From Caedibacter sp052030685 (GTDB lineage: Bacteria; Pseudomonadota; Gammaproteobacteria; Francisellales; Francisellaceae), in assembly GCF_052030685.1 (NCBI RefSeq), contig NZ_JBQAJM010000004.1, forward strand, positions 1 to 64,000: a stretch of DNA of 64,000 nt. The letters are read 5' to 3'. Under the pieces are notes generated by a model. The model was not told where the DNA came from. It ran no database searches and worked only from the letters and a program-made list of their open reading frames with translations. Below are positions 51,070 to 61,153 of this stretch, piece after piece (the stretch's first letter is position 1; every line of letters starts with the position of its first letter). Both the position numbers and the translations under genes were made by a program.

Positions 51070-52965
51070 TTATCGATAGTCTACACGGTGTAGAATTAAA
51101 TCTTTAACACAACGCTCATCTGCCAAAGTCGAGGTATCTCCAATCTGCTGCTCTTCAAAATGTGCAATCTTTCTTAAGATGCGACGCATAATTTTACCTG
51201 ATCTTGTTTTTGGCAACATTGGCGCCCATTGAATCACCTTAATACTGGCAATTGGTCCATAGGTTTTTCGCACCCATTGAATAATATCTTTTTTAAGCGA
51301 GTCATCCGGATGAATACCCTTTTCCAAGGTGATATATGCATAGATCACCTCACCCTTGATACTATCAGGAATACCAACCACCGCAGTTTCAGCAACTGCT
51401 GGATGTGAGTCAATCACGCTTTCAACCTCGGCCGTCCCGATTCTGTGGCCTGCAATACTAATGACATCATCTAAACGCCCCGAAATCCAATAATGATTAT
51501 CTTGATCACGATAAGCACCATCACCGGGGAAATAATATTCTGGATAAACATCAAAATAGCTTTGCATATAACGCGCATGATCACCCCACAAAGTCCGCAT
51601 TATGCCAGGCCACGGCTTTTTGATTACCAATGCACCATAATCATGTGCTGCTAATGCTCCTTTGACTTCTTTTGCTGAGGTTTTATCTAAAATAGCCACA
51701 TCAACACCCCAAAATGGTGTCATTGCTGAACCTGGTTTCTGCTGATGACTAAAATCAGGACTAATCATAATACCACCGGTTTCGGTTTGCCACCACGTAT
51801 CAACAATAGCGCATTGTCCTTTGCCGACTTGTTCGTGATACCAGTGCCACGCTTCACGATTAATTGGCTCACCGACACTACCTAAAATACGTAGAGAATC
51901 ACGCGTAGTTTCACCCAATACTGCTTCATCGCCTTCAGCTTGTAGCGCACGGATCGCCGTCGGTGCGGTATAGAAAATACTGACTTTGTACTTATCAACC
52001 ACATCAAAGAAACGTGATTTTTGAGGATAACTTGGCACGCCTTCAAACAACACACTCGTAGCAGCATTAACAAGCGGTCCATAGACAACATACGAATGCC
52101 CTGTAATCCAACCAACATCCGCAGTACACCAATAAATATCATTATCCTTAATATCAAAAATATGTTTATGTGTAATCGCGGCATAAACCAAATAACCACC
52201 CGTGGTATGCACCACACCTTTAGGCTTACCCGTTGACCCTGACGTGTATAGGATAAACAGCGGATCTTCTGCTTTCATTGGTTCAACAGGACAGATGGCA
52301 GGCACTGTATCAGCAACTGTTTCGTAGTCAACATCAATTGATTCATTCCAATTGCTTTGATTGTTTGCATATTTGATAACTAAGACTTTTTTAACACTTG
52401 GACATTGTTTTAATGCTTCATCGACATTTGCCTTAAGGGCAACTGTTTTACCACCTCTAAATCCGCCATCTGCCGTAATAATAAATTTTGATTGAGCATC
52501 ATTAACCCTATCAGCAATAGCAACTGGAGAAAAACCACCAAAAATAACCGAATGTATTGCACCAATGCGTGCACATGCCAACATGGCAATGGGTGCTTCA
52601 ATAAGCATTGGCAAGTAGATACAAACCACATCACCTTTTTGCACACCGATTGATTTAAGCACATTAGCAAAGCGATTCACCTGTTCATAAAGCGCTTGAT
52701 AACTTATCGCATTCGTATGATCAGGGTTATCACCTTCCCAATAATACGCTATTTTATTAGCATGCTTTTGCAAATGGCGATCAACACAGTTATAGCAAGC
52801 ATTTAACTCGCCCTCTTCAAACCATTTGATATTTCCTTCTTTAAAACTGCCACTAGTAACCGTTTGCCATGGACTTATCCAATCGACAATCTGACTTTTC
52901 TCTGCCCAGAATGCTGTATTATTTTCAATACTTTGTACATACTCTGCCAACCAACCTTTTGACAT
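51070..52965 (-). CDS. acs: acetyl-CoA synthetase
   Basis: AMP-forming ligase of 631 residues converting acetate, ATP and CoA to acetyl-CoA. LYTSGSTGKPKGVVHTTGGY is the AMP-binding P-loop, WWQTETGG motif A5, and KTRSGKIMRRILRKI near the C-terminus holds the catalytic Lys commonly regulated by acetylation. ATG 52965 fits the family N-terminus and follows AAGGA; the in-frame start at 53064 is rejected. It complements AckA-Pta by high-affinity acetate recovery. Confidence 0.95.
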   Translation of the reverse strand: MSKGWLAEYVQSIENNTAFWAEKSQIVDWISPWQTVTSGSFKEGNIKWFEEGELNACYNCVDRHLQKHANKIAYYWEGDNPDHTNAISYQALYEQVNRFANVLKSIGVQKGDVVCIYLPMLIEAPIAMLACARIGAIHSVIFGGFSPVAIADRVNDAQSKFIITADGGFRGGKTVALKANVDEALKQCPSVKKVLVIKYANNQSNWNESIDVDYETVADTVPAICPVEPMKAEDPLFILYTSGSTGKPKGVVHTTGGYLVYAAITHKHIFDIKDNDIYWCTADVGWITGHSYVVYGPLVNAATSVLFEGVPSYPQKSRFFDVVDKYKVSIFYTAPTAIRALQAEGDEAVLGETTRDSLRILGSVGEPINREAWHWYHEQVGKGQCAIVDTWWQTETGGIMISPDFSHQQKPGSAMTPFWGVDVAILDKTSAKEVKGALAAHDYGALVIKKPWPGIMRTLWGDHARYMQSYFDVYPEYYFPGDGAYRDQDNHYWISGRLDDVISIAGHRIGTAEVESVIDSHPAVAETAVVGIPDSIKGEVIYAYITLEKGIHPDDSLKKDIIQWVRKTYGPIASIKVIQWAPMLPKTRSGKIMRRILRKIAHFEEQQIGDTSTLADERCVKDLILHRVDYR

Positions 52966-53407
52966 AATCTGTGATTCCTTAATCTTCAAATCTAATTCCT
53001 TAAAAAAGAGTATCAAAAAAGCCATCGATTTTCTAATATTTATGCATAGAATATCCCTTTTCATAGTACGGACTAAGACTAAATATTCATCAACAAGTGC
53101 TCACCGTTCCCTGAGCATAAGTCGAAGCGGTGCACTGAGTATCAATCGAAGTGGGTAAGCTTGGGAAAATCACACTCCATAGAGGCTTCGACTTAAGCTC
53201 AGCCAACGCTTACACAATCAAAGGTGTCACAAATATGGTCATAGCCTAATTACACTTAGCCCATCATTTGTTAACCACACAACCATTATCAGCATATCTT
53301 ATATCTTCATAACAACGCTTGATGCTCATTTTGTCGCCTAAATACATCTTTTAACTTATGCTTTCCCTGTCGAAAACAAAACAGTTTAACCATCTACGGA
53401 GGAACGT
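52966..53407. other. 442-base gap with family 3 inverted repeat
   Basis: Divergent gap between acs and the chitinase gene. It contains the family 3 pair at 53105-53208 and the upstream regions of both genes. No gene, riboswitch or clear promoter was recognised. Confidence 0.5.
53105..53208. repeat. family 3 inverted-repeat element
   Basis: CGTTCCCTGAGCATAAGTCG plus AAGC (53105-53128) pairs with GCTTCGACTTAAGCTCAGCC plus AACG (53185-53208), about 20 of 24 positions complementary. The right arm recurs at 18488-18513. It is a common style of dispersed intergenic repeat and has no coding potential. Confidence 0.65.
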
Positions 53408-55426
53408 ATGAAAAATAAAAAAATCTTATCTAATATTGTTATTGCTAGCCTTATGAGTGCAGGACTAGGTGGTATTGCGCATAGTGCCCATTATACTTAT
53501 CCTGAGAATATCGCCAATTATCAAACAGGTGATACCGTGACTAATAATGGCAAGACCTATGAGTGTATTGGTGGGTCTTGGTGCACGCAGTCGCATAATG
53601 AGCCAGGTGTTGCAGGGTTTGAGCATTGGTGGCAAGCTGCTTGGCAAGAAACTGGCACACCAAGTCCAGATCCAACGCCAGACCCTGAGCCAACACCTGA
53701 TCCTGACCCACAACCGGAACCAACGCCTACACCTGAGCAATGTATAGGTGACATCCCCACCAACCCACAAGCATACAAAGGTGCTGATAGCGGATATTGG
53801 GGTGGCTATAGTAAAGGTGATTTCGTACTTCATGATGATAAGATTTGGCAAGTTGCTGATACTTGGTGGACAAATGATATACCAGGCACGTCAAGTGCCT
53901 GGCAAGTATGCGAAGGTCATATTGTTGCTGATCTTAACGTCACTATAAGCGGTGATACCCATGGCATTGCTGATGATCATCAAATTGCCTTAATGATTGG
54001 TGACAAGCTGCATATGATTCCACTTTCAGGCGCAACCATTGGCTTGAGCCAAGGTGAGCATAGCTTTACGGTTGATGATGTTATTGATTTTGAAGATGGC
54101 CATATTTACGTTGCACAATTAAGTACAACAACTATTGATGCTAAAGAGAAAGGTACTTACAAACTAAACATTCAGTTCGATATGCAAGAAATTCCTTATA
54201 GCACATTAACTATTGACGTTGATTTTAATGGCTCAGCACCTTCGGCATATCCTAAGGCATCAATCATTGGTACTAATGGCAATCAATATCAATCAGATGC
54301 ACAGTACTTAAAGCTAAGCAATAATACATTCAAAGTACCAAGTATTGGCAGTTACCAAATAAAAGCAGATAGCTTTACTCGAGATAGTTATAAATACAGC
54401 GCCATGCCAATTAGTATTGTTGATGGTGTTATTCAAGGTGATGGGAAGCTACAATATCAAGCAAAAGCAGATGAGCCATTAATGGTTGGTTATCTGACCA
54501 ACTGGAATAAGCAAATCAAAATTAGCGAGGCAGTAGATCGAGGTTATAACACAATCGTATTGGCCTTTGCTGTTGTTGATGGAACAGATGTTGACATGCA
54601 CTCACCGTGGAATATCTATGCTGATTGGCAAAATGGTGGCAACTGGCAAGAGAATATGAAAAAAGATATTGATCAAGCCAAACAAACTGGTAATTTAAAG
54701 CATGTTATCCTATCCGTTGGTGGTGAACATAACACTTTTAAACCAAATGGTGCAGATCCGGCACTTGTCGCACAAAATATTGTTCAATATGCCAAATCCC
54801 TAGGCGCTGATGGTATTGATTTTGACCTTGAAAATCTAGGTGGCATCGATGAAAAGAAAATGGAAGTTGATATCTATGCAACAATCGAAGCCATTAAACA
54901 AATTGACCCTGATTTTGTGATCACTGCAGCGCCACAGTTTAACCTAATTGACAACGGAGAAGTACATTTAGTCAACACAGGAACACAGCGCATTTATGAA
55001 AAATCAGTCTCTGCCGGTTTGTTTGACTATATCTTCATTCAAGAGTACAACACAGGGCATTATTGTATTGACCAATTTGGAATCGGCTCAATATGCAATG
55101 GTGCCAGTGAAACAAACATCAACCAAATGCACCCTCAGTTCGTGGTTAATAGCTACGTACGCTTAAAGCAGATTATTCCAGAGAGCACCAAAATTGTTCC
55201 AGGTCAACCCTCTGATAAAACTGCAGCAGGTCTTGCCACTGTTTACAATGGTATTTACAAAGATCGCGCCTATAGTGAGCTATGCAAAGCATACCAAACT
55301 CCAAGTGTCTTTAATGATCCACAATTTGGCGGTGCGATGAGCTGGAGCATTAACCAAGACGCGGCTAACGGCTATAAATTTGTTAATGCCATCTTTGCCG
55401 ACAATTGTGATGGTGTGCAAAATTAA
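53408..55426 (+). CDS. secreted GH18 chitinase with two chitin-binding modules
   Basis: Protein of 672 residues. A signal peptide (about 1-26, ending IAHSAHY) is followed by a first CBM5/12-like module (about 27-78, GDTVTNNGKTYECIGGSWC), a Pro-Thr-Asp-Pro linker, and a second module (about 118-170, WGGYSKGDFVLHDDKIWQV). A beta-rich region leads to the GH18 barrel (about 355-672). The catalytic DXXDXDXE is DGIDFDLE at about 468-475; YNTGHYC and GAMSWSINQD shape the cleft. It should hydrolyse chitin outside the cell. CGGAGGAACG precedes the ATG. Confidence 0.9.
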   Translation: MKNKKILSNIVIASLMSAGLGGIAHSAHYTYPENIANYQTGDTVTNNGKTYECIGGSWCTQSHNEPGVAGFEHWWQAAWQETGTPSPDPTPDPEPTPDPDPQPEPTPTPEQCIGDIPTNPQAYKGADSGYWGGYSKGDFVLHDDKIWQVADTWWTNDIPGTSSAWQVCEGHIVADLNVTISGDTHGIADDHQIALMIGDKLHMIPLSGATIGLSQGEHSFTVDDVIDFEDGHIYVAQLSTTTIDAKEKGTYKLNIQFDMQEIPYSTLTIDVDFNGSAPSAYPKASIIGTNGNQYQSDAQYLKLSNNTFKVPSIGSYQIKADSFTRDSYKYSAMPISIVDGVIQGDGKLQYQAKADEPLMVGYLTNWNKQIKISEAVDRGYNTIVLAFAVVDGTDVDMHSPWNIYADWQNGGNWQENMKKDIDQAKQTGNLKHVILSVGGEHNTFKPNGADPALVAQNIVQYAKSLGADGIDFDLENLGGIDEKKMEVDIYATIEAIKQIDPDFVITAAPQFNLIDNGEVHLVNTGTQRIYEKSVSAGLFDYIFIQEYNTGHYCIDQFGIGSICNGASETNINQMHPQFVVNSYVRLKQIIPESTKIVPGQPSDKTAAGLATVYNGIYKDRAYSELCKAYQTPSVFNDPQFGGAMSWSINQDAANGYKFVNAIFADNCDGVQN

Positions 55427-55519
55427 ATCTCAATACATGCGGTGATCATGGATGATTTCCAATCGTATAAATGATAATGTTGGTGCTGCTCATCACATTA
55501 AACAGGAAGAAAAGATAAC

Positions 55520-56299
55520 ATGGCAGTTAAACAATTATTTCAGCAATTTCTTAAAATCATATCTCTTGGTATCTACGCTATTCCCATACTAAGCCAAGCA
55601 CAAGCAAATAACTCAACACTGAAGTTTTGTGCCGAGCCTTGGCCTCCCTATGACTACAAACATAACAACACAGTCCTTGGTTCTGATGTTACGTTGAATA
55701 AAAAGACATTAACAAAACTAGGCATTGAAACACAGGTTCACATTATGCCTTGGAAGCAATGTTGGCAACTTGTCAAACTCGGTAAAATGGATGGTGCTTT
55801 TATGGTCTCTAGGAAGAAAGCACGCGAACCTTATGCTTATTACCCAGATGCAGCAACAGCACATGTTAATTACACTTGGGTTACCAACCAAAACTATCAA
55901 AAACACTATTTTGATTTATGTCCTGATCTTAATAAGCTTAATATCACCATTGGTTTGGTTAAGGGTAATAGCTATTCAAGTCAATTATTAAAATGCCTTG
56001 CCAAACCTGACAATGCTAAACATATACAAACTTATAATACTTTAGAACAAGCTTTAAGAATGTTAATCATCAACAAAGTACAACTGATTCCAGCGATTGC
56101 AGAGGTCGTGGAACATTTAGATAAAAACATTAAGCTTGAAGGGATCGTTATTCATCCGACACCGATTTTTAGTAAAACGTATTACACCGTATTTTCTAAA
56201 AAATCCAAATTTAGTAATGACAAGTATCAAAATATAGAGGCATTGACCAAGGACTTTGCTAACACATTGGCTTTAATCAACAAAGAGCATAAAGATTAG
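55520..56299 (+). CDS. periplasmic solute-binding protein (SBP_bac_3-like)
   Basis: Protein of 259 residues with a signal peptide (to about residue 29, SQAQA). FCAEPWPPYDY opens the type 2 binding fold, and GAFMVSRKKAREPYAYYPDA and IGLVKGNSYSS are typical of family 3 (amino-acid-like) binding proteins. No permease or ATPase is next to it, so it may serve an unlinked transporter or act as a sensor. AGGAAGAAAAGATAAC precedes the ATG. It ends 3 bases from convergent fba. Confidence 0.78.
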   Translation: MAVKQLFQQFLKIISLGIYAIPILSQAQANNSTLKFCAEPWPPYDYKHNNTVLGSDVTLNKKTLTKLGIETQVHIMPWKQCWQLVKLGKMDGAFMVSRKKAREPYAYYPDAATAHVNYTWVTNQNYQKHYFDLCPDLNKLNITIGLVKGNSYSSQLLKCLAKPDNAKHIQTYNTLEQALRMLIINKVQLIPAIAEVVEHLDKNIKLEGIVIHPTPIFSKTYYTVFSKKSKFSNDKYQNIEALTKDFANTLALINKEHKD

Positions 56300-56302
56300 T
56301 TA

Positions 56303-57367
56303 TTATTTAATACGCGGATCCAGCTCACCTGTTTGATACATTTGATACATTTGCTCTAAAGAAATTGGCTTGATTTTATCCGCCATGCCCGCAGCACCAA
56401 AAGCTTCATAGCGCGCCTGACAGATATCACGCATTGCATCTTTAGCCACCGCATTGTATTTACGCGGATCAAACTCAGCACGATGTGTCGCCATAAATTT
56501 ACGGATCGCACCAGTAGCAGCCATGCGTAAATCCGTATCAATATTGACTTTTCTGACACCATATTTGATTGCTTCAACAATTTCAGCGACAGGCACACCA
56601 TAGGTTTCACCCATATCACCACCATATTCATTGATAATGTTAAGCCAATCTTGTGGCACAGAAGATGAACCATGCATCACCAAATGTGTATCAGGGATAC
56701 GTGCATGAATCTCTTTTACACGTGAGATCGCAAGGACATCACCTGTTGGTGGTTTAGTGAATTTATACGCACCATGACTTGTACCAATTGCTATTGCTAA
56801 AGCATCCACTTTGGTTTCTTTAACAAACTGTGCCGCTTCTTCCGGATCAGTCAACATTTGGTCATGCGATAATGTCCCTTCAGCTCCAACACCATCTTCT
56901 TCACCAGCTTGCCCTGTCTCTAATGAGCCCAAACAACCCAACTCACCCTCAACGGATACACCACAAGCATGCGCCATTTCAGCCGTACGCTTAGTAACTT
57001 CAACATTATACGCATAATCAGCTGGTGTTTTACCATCTGATTTCAATGAACCATCCATCATTACCGATGAAAAGCCTAATTGAATAGAACGCTGGCACAC
57101 ATCAGGTGATGTGCCATGATCTTGGTGCATACATACTGGAATATCTGGGTATTCTTCAATTGCAGCTAATACTAAGTGACGAATAAAAGGCGCCCCTGCA
57201 TATTTTCTAGCACCTGCTGACGCTTGAAGAATAACCGGTGCTTTGACTTTGCTTGCCGCTTCCATTACCGCACGGATTTGCTCTAAATTGTTCACGTTAA
57301 ATGCAGGGATGCCATAACGATGTTCTGCTGCATGATCCAATAATTGACGTAATGATACTAATGCCAT
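56303..57367 (-). CDS. fba: fructose-1,6-bisphosphate aldolase, class II
   Basis: Zinc-dependent aldolase of 354 residues. GIPAFNVNNLEQIRAVMEA, HQDHGTSPDVCQRSI with the zinc His, EGELGCLGSLE, and KVNIDTDLRMA follow the CbbA-type class II pattern. It is the last gene of the glycolytic block, 54 bases after pyk. Confidence 0.95.
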   Translation of the reverse strand: MALVSLRQLLDHAAEHRYGIPAFNVNNLEQIRAVMEAASKVKAPVILQASAGARKYAGAPFIRHLVLAAIEEYPDIPVCMHQDHGTSPDVCQRSIQLGFSSVMMDGSLKSDGKTPADYAYNVEVTKRTAEMAHACGVSVEGELGCLGSLETGQAGEEDGVGAEGTLSHDQMLTDPEEAAQFVKETKVDALAIAIGTSHGAYKFTKPPTGDVLAISRVKEIHARIPDTHLVMHGSSSVPQDWLNIINEYGGDMGETYGVPVAEIVEAIKYGVRKVNIDTDLRMAATGAIRKFMATHRAEFDPRKYNAVAKDAMRDICQARYEAFGAAGMADKIKPISLEQMYQMYQTGELDPRIK

Positions 57368-57421
57368 TTTTTCCCCTCTTTGTTTTTTGAAAGTGTTTAA
57401 AACTGTATTTAACTATTACTT

Positions 57422-58855
57422 TTATACCACATTGCCGGCTTGAATAACCTTAATCTTATTGGTGCCACCATGAACACCCATGTGATCACCACTGGTTAAT
57501 ACCATCCACTCACCTGGTTTGACAATGCCACGCTTTTCAAGCTCAAGTGATGCTTCACGATTAACATAAAAGCGCGCCATACGTGTTGAATCAAACTCAA
57601 TTGGCACGACCCCACGATAAAGCGTCATTTTACCCAAAGTCATACGATTACGTGATAACGCATAAATCGGCAAATGCGTATTAATTCGCGACATCCACAA
57701 TGCCGTTGAACCTGATTCAGTTAATGAAATAATCGCTTTAGCATCGACATGATTTGCTAAATACACAGCCGCACTAGCCACTGCTTCATCGACACGATCG
57801 TGATGTCGCGTTACATTATCCTTAGAGACGATATGCACCAAGTTGCTATTTTCAGCTGCTTCACATACACGTGACATTGCAGAGACCGTTTCAACCGGAT
57901 AATCACCTGCTGCGGATTCGGCTGATAACATCACTACATCAGTGCCATCCAATACCGCATTCGCCACATCAGATACTTCAGCACGTGTTGGTGTTGAGCT
58001 TGTAATCATTGATTCCATCATTTGCGTTGCAGTAATGACCACTTTATCCAATTCACGCGTTAAGCGGATAATCATCTTTTGAGCTGCTGGGACATTCTCG
58101 TCCCCAATCTCAACGGCTAAATCGCCACGAGCAACCATTATTGCATCGGATGCTTTAATGATTTCTTCGATATTTGCCACAGCCTCAGTGCGCTCAACCT
58201 TAGCAACAACACCTGCTTCTGAGCCAGACTCTTGCAATAATTTACGTGCATATTCCATATCTTTGGCATCGCGCGGAAAAGAAACAGCCACATAGTCAAC
58301 CTCAAGTGCTGCAGCTGTTTTGATATCTTCTTTGTCTTTTTCCGTTAACGCAGGTGCGGTTAAACCACCACCTTTTTTGTTAATGCCTTTATTATTTGAA
58401 AGCTTACCACCAACAGTCACTTTACAGTGCACTTTGGCACCTTCAACTTTAGCAACTGTTAATACAACTTTGCCATCATCTAACAATAAGACATCACCTT
58501 TTTTAACATCGTTTGGTAGTTCTTTGTAATCAATACCAACTGACTTTTCATCGCCTGCAGCCTTATCCATTTCAGCATCAAGGATAAATGCATCCCCATT
58601 TTTTAGCATGACTTTACCGTCTTTAAACTTAGCCACGCGAATCTTAGGGCCTTGCAAATCAGCTAAAACACCGATATAAACACCTTTTTCTTTAGCAACT
58701 TCACGAATCAGTTGCACACGTTTACGGTGATCATCTGCCGTACCATGTGAGAAATTACAACGCACGGCATTTAATCCAGCATCGACCATTTTACGTAGCA
58801 CTTCTTTAGATTCGCTCGCAGGTCCTATCGTTGCTAAGATTTTTGTTCTTCTCAT
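57422..58855 (-). CDS. pyk: pyruvate kinase
   Basis: Protein of 477 residues starting MRRTKILATIGPAS; ATG 58855 overlaps the pgk stop as ATGA. NFSHGTADDH, the active-site VAKVERTEAV, MVARGDLAVEIG and ATQMMESMI are diagnostic. The C-terminal effector domain is present. It makes pyruvate and ATP from phosphoenolpyruvate. Confidence 0.96.
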   Translation of the reverse strand: MRRTKILATIGPASESKEVLRKMVDAGLNAVRCNFSHGTADDHRKRVQLIREVAKEKGVYIGVLADLQGPKIRVAKFKDGKVMLKNGDAFILDAEMDKAAGDEKSVGIDYKELPNDVKKGDVLLLDDGKVVLTVAKVEGAKVHCKVTVGGKLSNNKGINKKGGGLTAPALTEKDKEDIKTAAALEVDYVAVSFPRDAKDMEYARKLLQESGSEAGVVAKVERTEAVANIEEIIKASDAIMVARGDLAVEIGDENVPAAQKMIIRLTRELDKVVITATQMMESMITSSTPTRAEVSDVANAVLDGTDVVMLSAESAAGDYPVETVSAMSRVCEAAENSNLVHIVSKDNVTRHHDRVDEAVASAAVYLANHVDAKAIISLTESGSTALWMSRINTHLPIYALSRNRMTLGKMTLYRGVVPIEFDSTRMARFYVNREASLELEKRGIVKPGEWMVLTSGDHMGVHGGTNKIKVIQAGNVV

Positions 58856-60039
58856 GCTTTCACCTCTTGTGCACGCTCGCATAATACCTCAACACCAGGC
58901 AATGTTTTGCCCTCAATAAACTCTAAAAAGGCACCACCTGCGGTTGAAATATACGACACTTTATCTTTGATATTGAACTTCTCAATAGCAGCAATAGTAT
59001 CTCCACCGCCCGCAACTGAAAAAGCATCTGAATCAGCAATTGCTTTGGCAATCGCTTTGGTTCCTGCTTCAAACTGTGGGAATTCAAATACACCAACAGG
59101 ACCATTCCATAAAATAGTTTTGGATTTAGCAATCGTTATTGCAAGTTTTGCCTCTGTCAAAGGACCGATATCTAAAATCATATCATCCGGTTCAATTGAT
59201 TCGATCGTTTTAATCTCAGCTTTAGCCTCTTCACTAAAGCTTTTGGCAACACGCACATCAACAGGCAGCGGAATATCAGCGCCCTTTGCTTTGGCTTTTT
59301 CAATCAAAGCACGTGCTGTATCAACAAGGTCTGCTTCTATCAAAGAATTGCCGACATTAAAGCCTGCTGCGACTAAGAAAGTATTAGCAATACCACCACC
59401 AACAATCAATTGATCAACCTGATCGATTAAGTTCTCAAGCACGGTTAATTTGGTTGATACCTTTGATCCACCAACAATCGCTGCTAATGGCTTTTGCGGA
59501 TTTTTCAGTACTGCTTTAAGTGCATTTAACTCTTCAGTTAGTAGAAGCCCCGCACAGGCAATCGATGCGTATTTGGCAACACCATAAGTCGAAGCTTGCG
59601 CTCTGTGTGCTGTTGCAAAGGCATCCATTACAAAGACATCACATAAATTCGCAAGCTTACGTGATAATGCATCATCTGATTTTTTCTCACCTTTGTTAAA
59701 GCGTACATTTTCACAGATCACCACATCACCGGCATTGACGTTCACACCAGAAAGATAGTCTTTGATAAGATTTACCGGCTGACCCAGTTTTTGTGTTAAG
59801 CATTCAGCTACAGGCTGAAGCGAATATTCCTTATTATATTCACCTTCCTCAGGACGCCCTAAGTGTGACATCAATATCACACTGGCACCTTGGTCTAACG
59901 CATATTTAATGGTTGGTAATGCAGCATCAATACGCACGAAACTGGTGACTTTGCCATTTTTGACTGGCACGTTGAAATCAACGCGCATCAGTACTTTCTT
60001 GCCCTTTAACGGCACATCCGTTATTGATAAAAAGTTCAT
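58852..60039 (-). CDS. pgk: phosphoglycerate kinase
   Basis: Protein of 395 residues. VLMRVDFNVPVKNGK, SHLGRPEEGEYN, GGSKVSTKL and the C-terminal GGGDTIAAIEKF are standard motifs of both lobes. It overlaps pyk by four bases and follows gapA after 58 bases that hold a terminator-like hairpin. Confidence 0.97.
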   Translation of the reverse strand: MNFLSITDVPLKGKKVLMRVDFNVPVKNGKVTSFVRIDAALPTIKYALDQGASVILMSHLGRPEEGEYNKEYSLQPVAECLTQKLGQPVNLIKDYLSGVNVNAGDVVICENVRFNKGEKKSDDALSRKLANLCDVFVMDAFATAHRAQASTYGVAKYASIACAGLLLTEELNALKAVLKNPQKPLAAIVGGSKVSTKLTVLENLIDQVDQLIVGGGIANTFLVAAGFNVGNSLIEADLVDTARALIEKAKAKGADIPLPVDVRVAKSFSEEAKAEIKTIESIEPDDMILDIGPLTEAKLAITIAKSKTILWNGPVGVFEFPQFEAGTKAIAKAIADSDAFSVAGGGDTIAAIEKFNIKDKVSYISTAGGAFLEFIEGKTLPGVEVLCERAQEVKA

Positions 60040-60050
60040 TATTAATCCTT

Positions 60051-60078
60051 AAAAACAAAAAAGGCGTCTTCACGCCTT
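60051..60078 (-). terminator. terminator-like hairpin between gapA and pgk
   Basis: On the minus strand AAGGCG-TGAAGA-CGCCTT is directly followed by TTTTTTGTTTTT, a textbook intrinsic terminator shape. It lies after gapA and immediately before the pgk ribosome-binding site, so it would lower pgk-pyk-fba transcription relative to tkt-gapA unless read through or backed by another promoter. Confidence 0.7.
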
Positions 60079-60097
60079 AAATACTTTTTTAGTTATC

Positions 60098-61111
60098 TTA
60101 CTTAGCCGCAAACCATGCTTTTGTCGTTCTTAGCATCTGGTTTGAGAAGCCCCACTCATTGTCATACCAAGAAAGGACTTTAACCAAATTGCCAATCACA
60201 CGCGTTTGTGTAGCGTCAAAAATCGATGGATGTGGATTATGGTTAAAATCCATAGAAACTAATGGTTCAATATTATAACCCAATACACCTTTTAAGTTGC
60301 CCGCTTCAGAAGCGGCTTTCAATAAACCATTGACTTCTTCTACAGACGTATGTTTCTTAGCAGTAAAGGTCAGATCAACAACCGATACGTTAATCGTAGG
60401 CACACGCATTGCAAAACCATCTAAACGACCCTTAAGATCAGGCAACACCAAACCAACAGCTGCCGCGGCACCGGTTTTAGTTGGAATCATATTATGCGCT
60501 GCAGCACGTGCACGATGCAGATCTTTATGATAGCTATCAACGATTTTTTGATCATTGGTATAAGCATGAATGGTTGTCATTAAACCCTCTTGAATACCGA
60601 TACTATCGTTTAATACTTTGGCTACAGGTGCCAAACAGTTGGTTGTGCACGACGCATTAGAAATAACCGTCATATCTGAAGTTAATACATCATGATTGAC
60701 ACCATAAACAACCGTTGCATCGACATCTTTACCACCTGGAGCCGAGATAACAACCTTTTTAGCACCTGCTTGAAGATGAGCGCCACACTTCTCTTTTGAT
60801 GTAAATAAACCCGTACATTCAAATACCACATCGATATCTAAATCTTTCCATGGAAGATCAGCTGGGTTGCGCTCAGCTAAGATTTTAATGCGATCATTAT
60901 TAATCACCATTTCATTATTTTCTAAAGCAACATCTGCGTTGAAGCGACCATGTGTTGTGTCATATTTTGTTAAATGAACATTGACTTCAGGACTTCCCAA
61001 ATCATTAATGGCTACGATTTTAAACTCGTTTGTTAAACCTGCTTCATAAATCGCACGTAATACACAACGACCAATACGACCATAACCATTAATTGCAATT
61101 TTAATTGCCAT
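60098..61111 (-). CDS. gapA: glyceraldehyde-3-phosphate dehydrogenase
   Basis: Protein of 337 residues. INGYGRIGRCVLRAIYEAG binds NAD; ISNASCTTNCLAPVAK holds the catalytic Cys; the WYDNEWGFSNQM end is typical. It sits 42 bases after tkt in the operon. Confidence 0.97.
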   Translation of the reverse strand: MAIKIAINGYGRIGRCVLRAIYEAGLTNEFKIVAINDLGSPEVNVHLTKYDTTHGRFNADVALENNEMVINNDRIKILAERNPADLPWKDLDIDVVFECTGLFTSKEKCGAHLQAGAKKVVISAPGGKDVDATVVYGVNHDVLTSDMTVISNASCTTNCLAPVAKVLNDSIGIQEGLMTTIHAYTNDQKIVDSYHKDLHRARAAAHNMIPTKTGAAAAVGLVLPDLKGRLDGFAMRVPTINVSVVDLTFTAKKHTSVEEVNGLLKAASEAGNLKGVLGYNIEPLVSMDFNHNPHPSIFDATQTRVIGNLVKVLSWYDNEWGFSNQMLRTTKAWFAAK

Positions 61112-61153
61112 CTTTTATTTCTCCTTTGTTAAACCAGTCACACCATATATGAC

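Noticed and set aside
53465..53851. Antisense frames within the chitinase gene, rich in Trp, Arg and Cys or in Gly/Ser repeats
   Set aside because: They mirror the Pro-Thr-Asp linker and chitin-binding module of the real gene on the other strand.
58907..59413. 168-codon frame antisense to pgk
   Set aside because: It is a shadow of a well-conserved pgk reading frame, with Ser/Ala/Ile-rich content and no own ribosome-binding site.
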